Of a DNA stretch of 64,000 nucleotides, positions 62,768 through 64,000 are shown piece after piece. The notes beneath the pieces were generated by a model. The model saw only the letters and a program-made list of their open reading frames with translations, was not told the DNA's origin and made no database searches. Each line of letters starts with the position of its first letter. The first letter of the stretch is position 1. The stretch comes from Dyadobacter pollutisoli (lineage in GTDB: Bacteria > Bacteroidota > Bacteroidia > Cytophagales > Spirosomataceae): positions 1,180,501 to 1,244,500 of the forward strand of contig NZ_CP112998.1 of the NCBI RefSeq assembly GCF_026625565.1, in the 5' to 3' direction. The position numbers and the translations under genes were made by a program.

Positions 62768-63374
62768 CCAGCTTAAATAATTGAATGATAGCAAAGTGAC
62801 GTGAGATATGCTACGGAATCAGGTGGTTAAGCTATCCGAATTCTCCACTTTGGCCTGGTTTTACGCCAACTATCCGATATTCTGGACCTGCCACAGTTGC
62901 CAGAGCATGTTAGACGAACTCTCGAAGATATTCAGAGACCGTTAAGGGAAAATATGAGATGGTTTAGAGCAGGTGAATGTTTACGGTGTTTTCGGTGCCT
63001 GGTGAATCCTAGCTCATGAAGGCCTTGTGGGGTGGTTTGTTGAGCGGAATTCTGAATAATAGACGCGGCTCGTACGACGAGGAGTTTGATGTTTATAAGG
63101 AGAACACTTGATTCCTTCCTGGTAAAAGTGTTATTTGTAGATTACAAAAATGCTGCAATTCGTAACCTGAAGATAACACTTTTGTCTCTTGTTGGGCTTT
63201 ATCTGAGAGCCTAGGCTATGTCAGGCGCGAGGACTTACGTTCGAATTGTGGGAATGCCGTTAGGAAAGTGATCGCAGCCAGGAACATACCGTGAGTTGGT
63301 TGCTGTCCGGCCGTATTGTCAAATCCATAAATATTGTTGAGATTTTTTTGGTCAAAGAAATGTAGATTGAATGC
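62768..63374. other. Gap of about 600 nt with remnant-like sequence
   Basis: No intact gene. An open stretch without a start codon (about 62833-63019, containing LRQLSDILDLPQLPEHVRR) may be a gene relic. An 11-bp perfect inverted repeat, AAAAGTGTTAT (63124-63134) / ATAACACTTTT (63173-63183), spans a 38-nt loop. The minus-strand frame 63401-63216 shows no family features and is not called. Confidence 0.45.
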
Positions 63375-64000
63375 ATGGAGAGTAAAATTGAGATTTATCA
63401 AAGCCCGGACGGAGAGACTTCCATAGACGTAATGTTTGAGCAGGATACTGTCTGGCTTAGTAATGCGCAGTTGGTGAAATTGTTTAATTCAAGCAAGGCT
63501 AACATAAGTGAGCACATAAAGCATATTTTTTTGTCAGGCGAGCTAGATGAAATTCCAACTGTTCGGAAATTCCGAACAGTTCAAAGGGAGGGAAGCCGGC
63601 TAATAGAGCGAGACCGGATTCACTATAATCTTGATGTCATCATCGCGGTGGGATATAGAGTGAACACGAAGCAGGGAACTCAATTCCGACAATGGGCAAC
63701 CCAGCGGCTGAAGGACTTTCTTGTAAAAGGTTATGTTATTAATGAAGCCAGATTAAAGCAAAAGCAGCAACATATTCAAACCTTACGAGATGGCATACGT
63801 ATCCTTAGCCGATCCATCGAAGAGTCCGAAAATCTGAAGGATTTGAATTGGTTCGCCACTTTTGCAAAAGGACTAGCACTGCTGGACGATTACGACCACG
63901 AACAACTCGACAGGAAAGGCCGGACTGTTCGCCCGGCAATTTATCCGGATTTAGCTCAGTACCATGCGGTCGTCGAAGCAATGAAGGCCGACTTTGATTC
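63375..64000 (+). CDS. RhuM-family protein (3' end outside window)
   Basis: At least 208 codons from MESKIEIYQSPDGETSIDVMF. Typical RhuM features: TVWLSNAQLVKLFNSSKANIS (winged helix-like), TVQREGSRLIERDRIHYNLD, VIIAVGYRVNTKQGTQFRQW, and the later LLDDYDHEQLD segment. RhuM proteins occur in genomic islands and prophages, sometimes fused to a Fic/DOC domain; the C-terminus needed to tell lies beyond the window. Probably cargo of the second element. Confidence 0.88.
   Translation, partial: MESKIEIYQSPDGETSIDVMFEQDTVWLSNAQLVKLFNSSKANISEHIKHIFLSGELDEIPTVRKFRTVQREGSRLIERDRIHYNLDVIIAVGYRVNTKQGTQFRQWATQRLKDFLVKGYVINEARLKQKQQHIQTLRDGIRILSRSIEESENLKDLNWFATFAKGLALLDDYDHEQLDRKGRTVRPAIYPDLAQYHAVVEAMKADFD

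Noticed and set aside
63216..63401. 61-aa minus-strand frame before the RhuM gene
   Set aside because: No family features, overlaps the RhuM start, and no promoter or conservation evidence.
1..64000. CRISPR array, rRNA or tRNA genes
   Set aside because: No regularly spaced repeats with unique spacers and no rRNA or tRNA-like sequence noticed on reading.

Overview
The window looks like chromosomal DNA from a member of the Bacteroidota, most likely Cytophagales (Dyadobacter/Spirosoma-like). The evidence is a BshB1 bacillithiol deacetylase, the PD40/OmpA outer-membrane protein style, many lipoproteins, starts without Shine-Dalgarno sequences, and the IS types. The genus is inference; no rRNA or tRNA gene was seen. 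Positions 1-6721 are ordinary core genome: bshB1 (cut by the window), an M23/LysM peptidase, trxB, an OmpA-family protein, queE and mnmE.

From the 3' end of mnmE the character changes. The last 21 nt of mnmE plus about 180 nt downstream (6701-6905) recur as a diverged copy at 61961-62155, where no mnmE body is present. This is what an integrative element using the mnmE 3' end as attachment site would leave, so I read about 6.7-61.96 kb as a 55-kb genomic island. An excisionase-like gene (62201) and a RhuM-family gene (63375) follow the second copy and probably belong to another element in tandem.

The island is a stress and energy-limitation package: seven universal-stress-protein genes, Hsp20, BON and YtxH proteins, two cation P-type ATPases, two zinc alcohol dehydrogenases, a second-site hemA, a GH13 amylase, a kinase plus phosphotransferase pair, a persulfide-dioxygenase/rhodanese protein with a TauE exporter, an HtrA protease, and an ABC exporter operon. 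It carries its own regulators: an FNR/CRP-type protein (9639), a PAS histidine kinase (28384-29655) and a receiver-CRP fusion (27266-28360). A short palindrome, TGAY-N4-RTCA (FNR-box geometry), sits 45-120 nt in front of most of these genes. Twelve exact and three degenerate copies were found by eye, often between divergent genes. The gene content parallels the mycobacterial DosR dormancy regulon. I consider this mobile, self-regulated dormancy-type regulon the main discovery candidate.

The right third holds mobile-element debris (IS1182, IS21 tails, an intact IS66), a subclass-B1-like metallo-beta-lactamase, and a copper block on the minus strand: Cys-rich secreted protein, HMA/DUF3347 protein, multicopper oxidase fused to a CopB-like barrel, CPH-type Cu ATPase, DUF305 protein and a Csp-like copper-storage protein. 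A BNR-repeat protein lies alongside it.

Several genes are broken by one missing base, mostly in homopolymers (9654, 14038, 16518, 18243, 33076, 34327, 41103, 41391). Restoring one base per site gives clean full-length frames every time. Sequencing error is therefore at least as likely as real decay.
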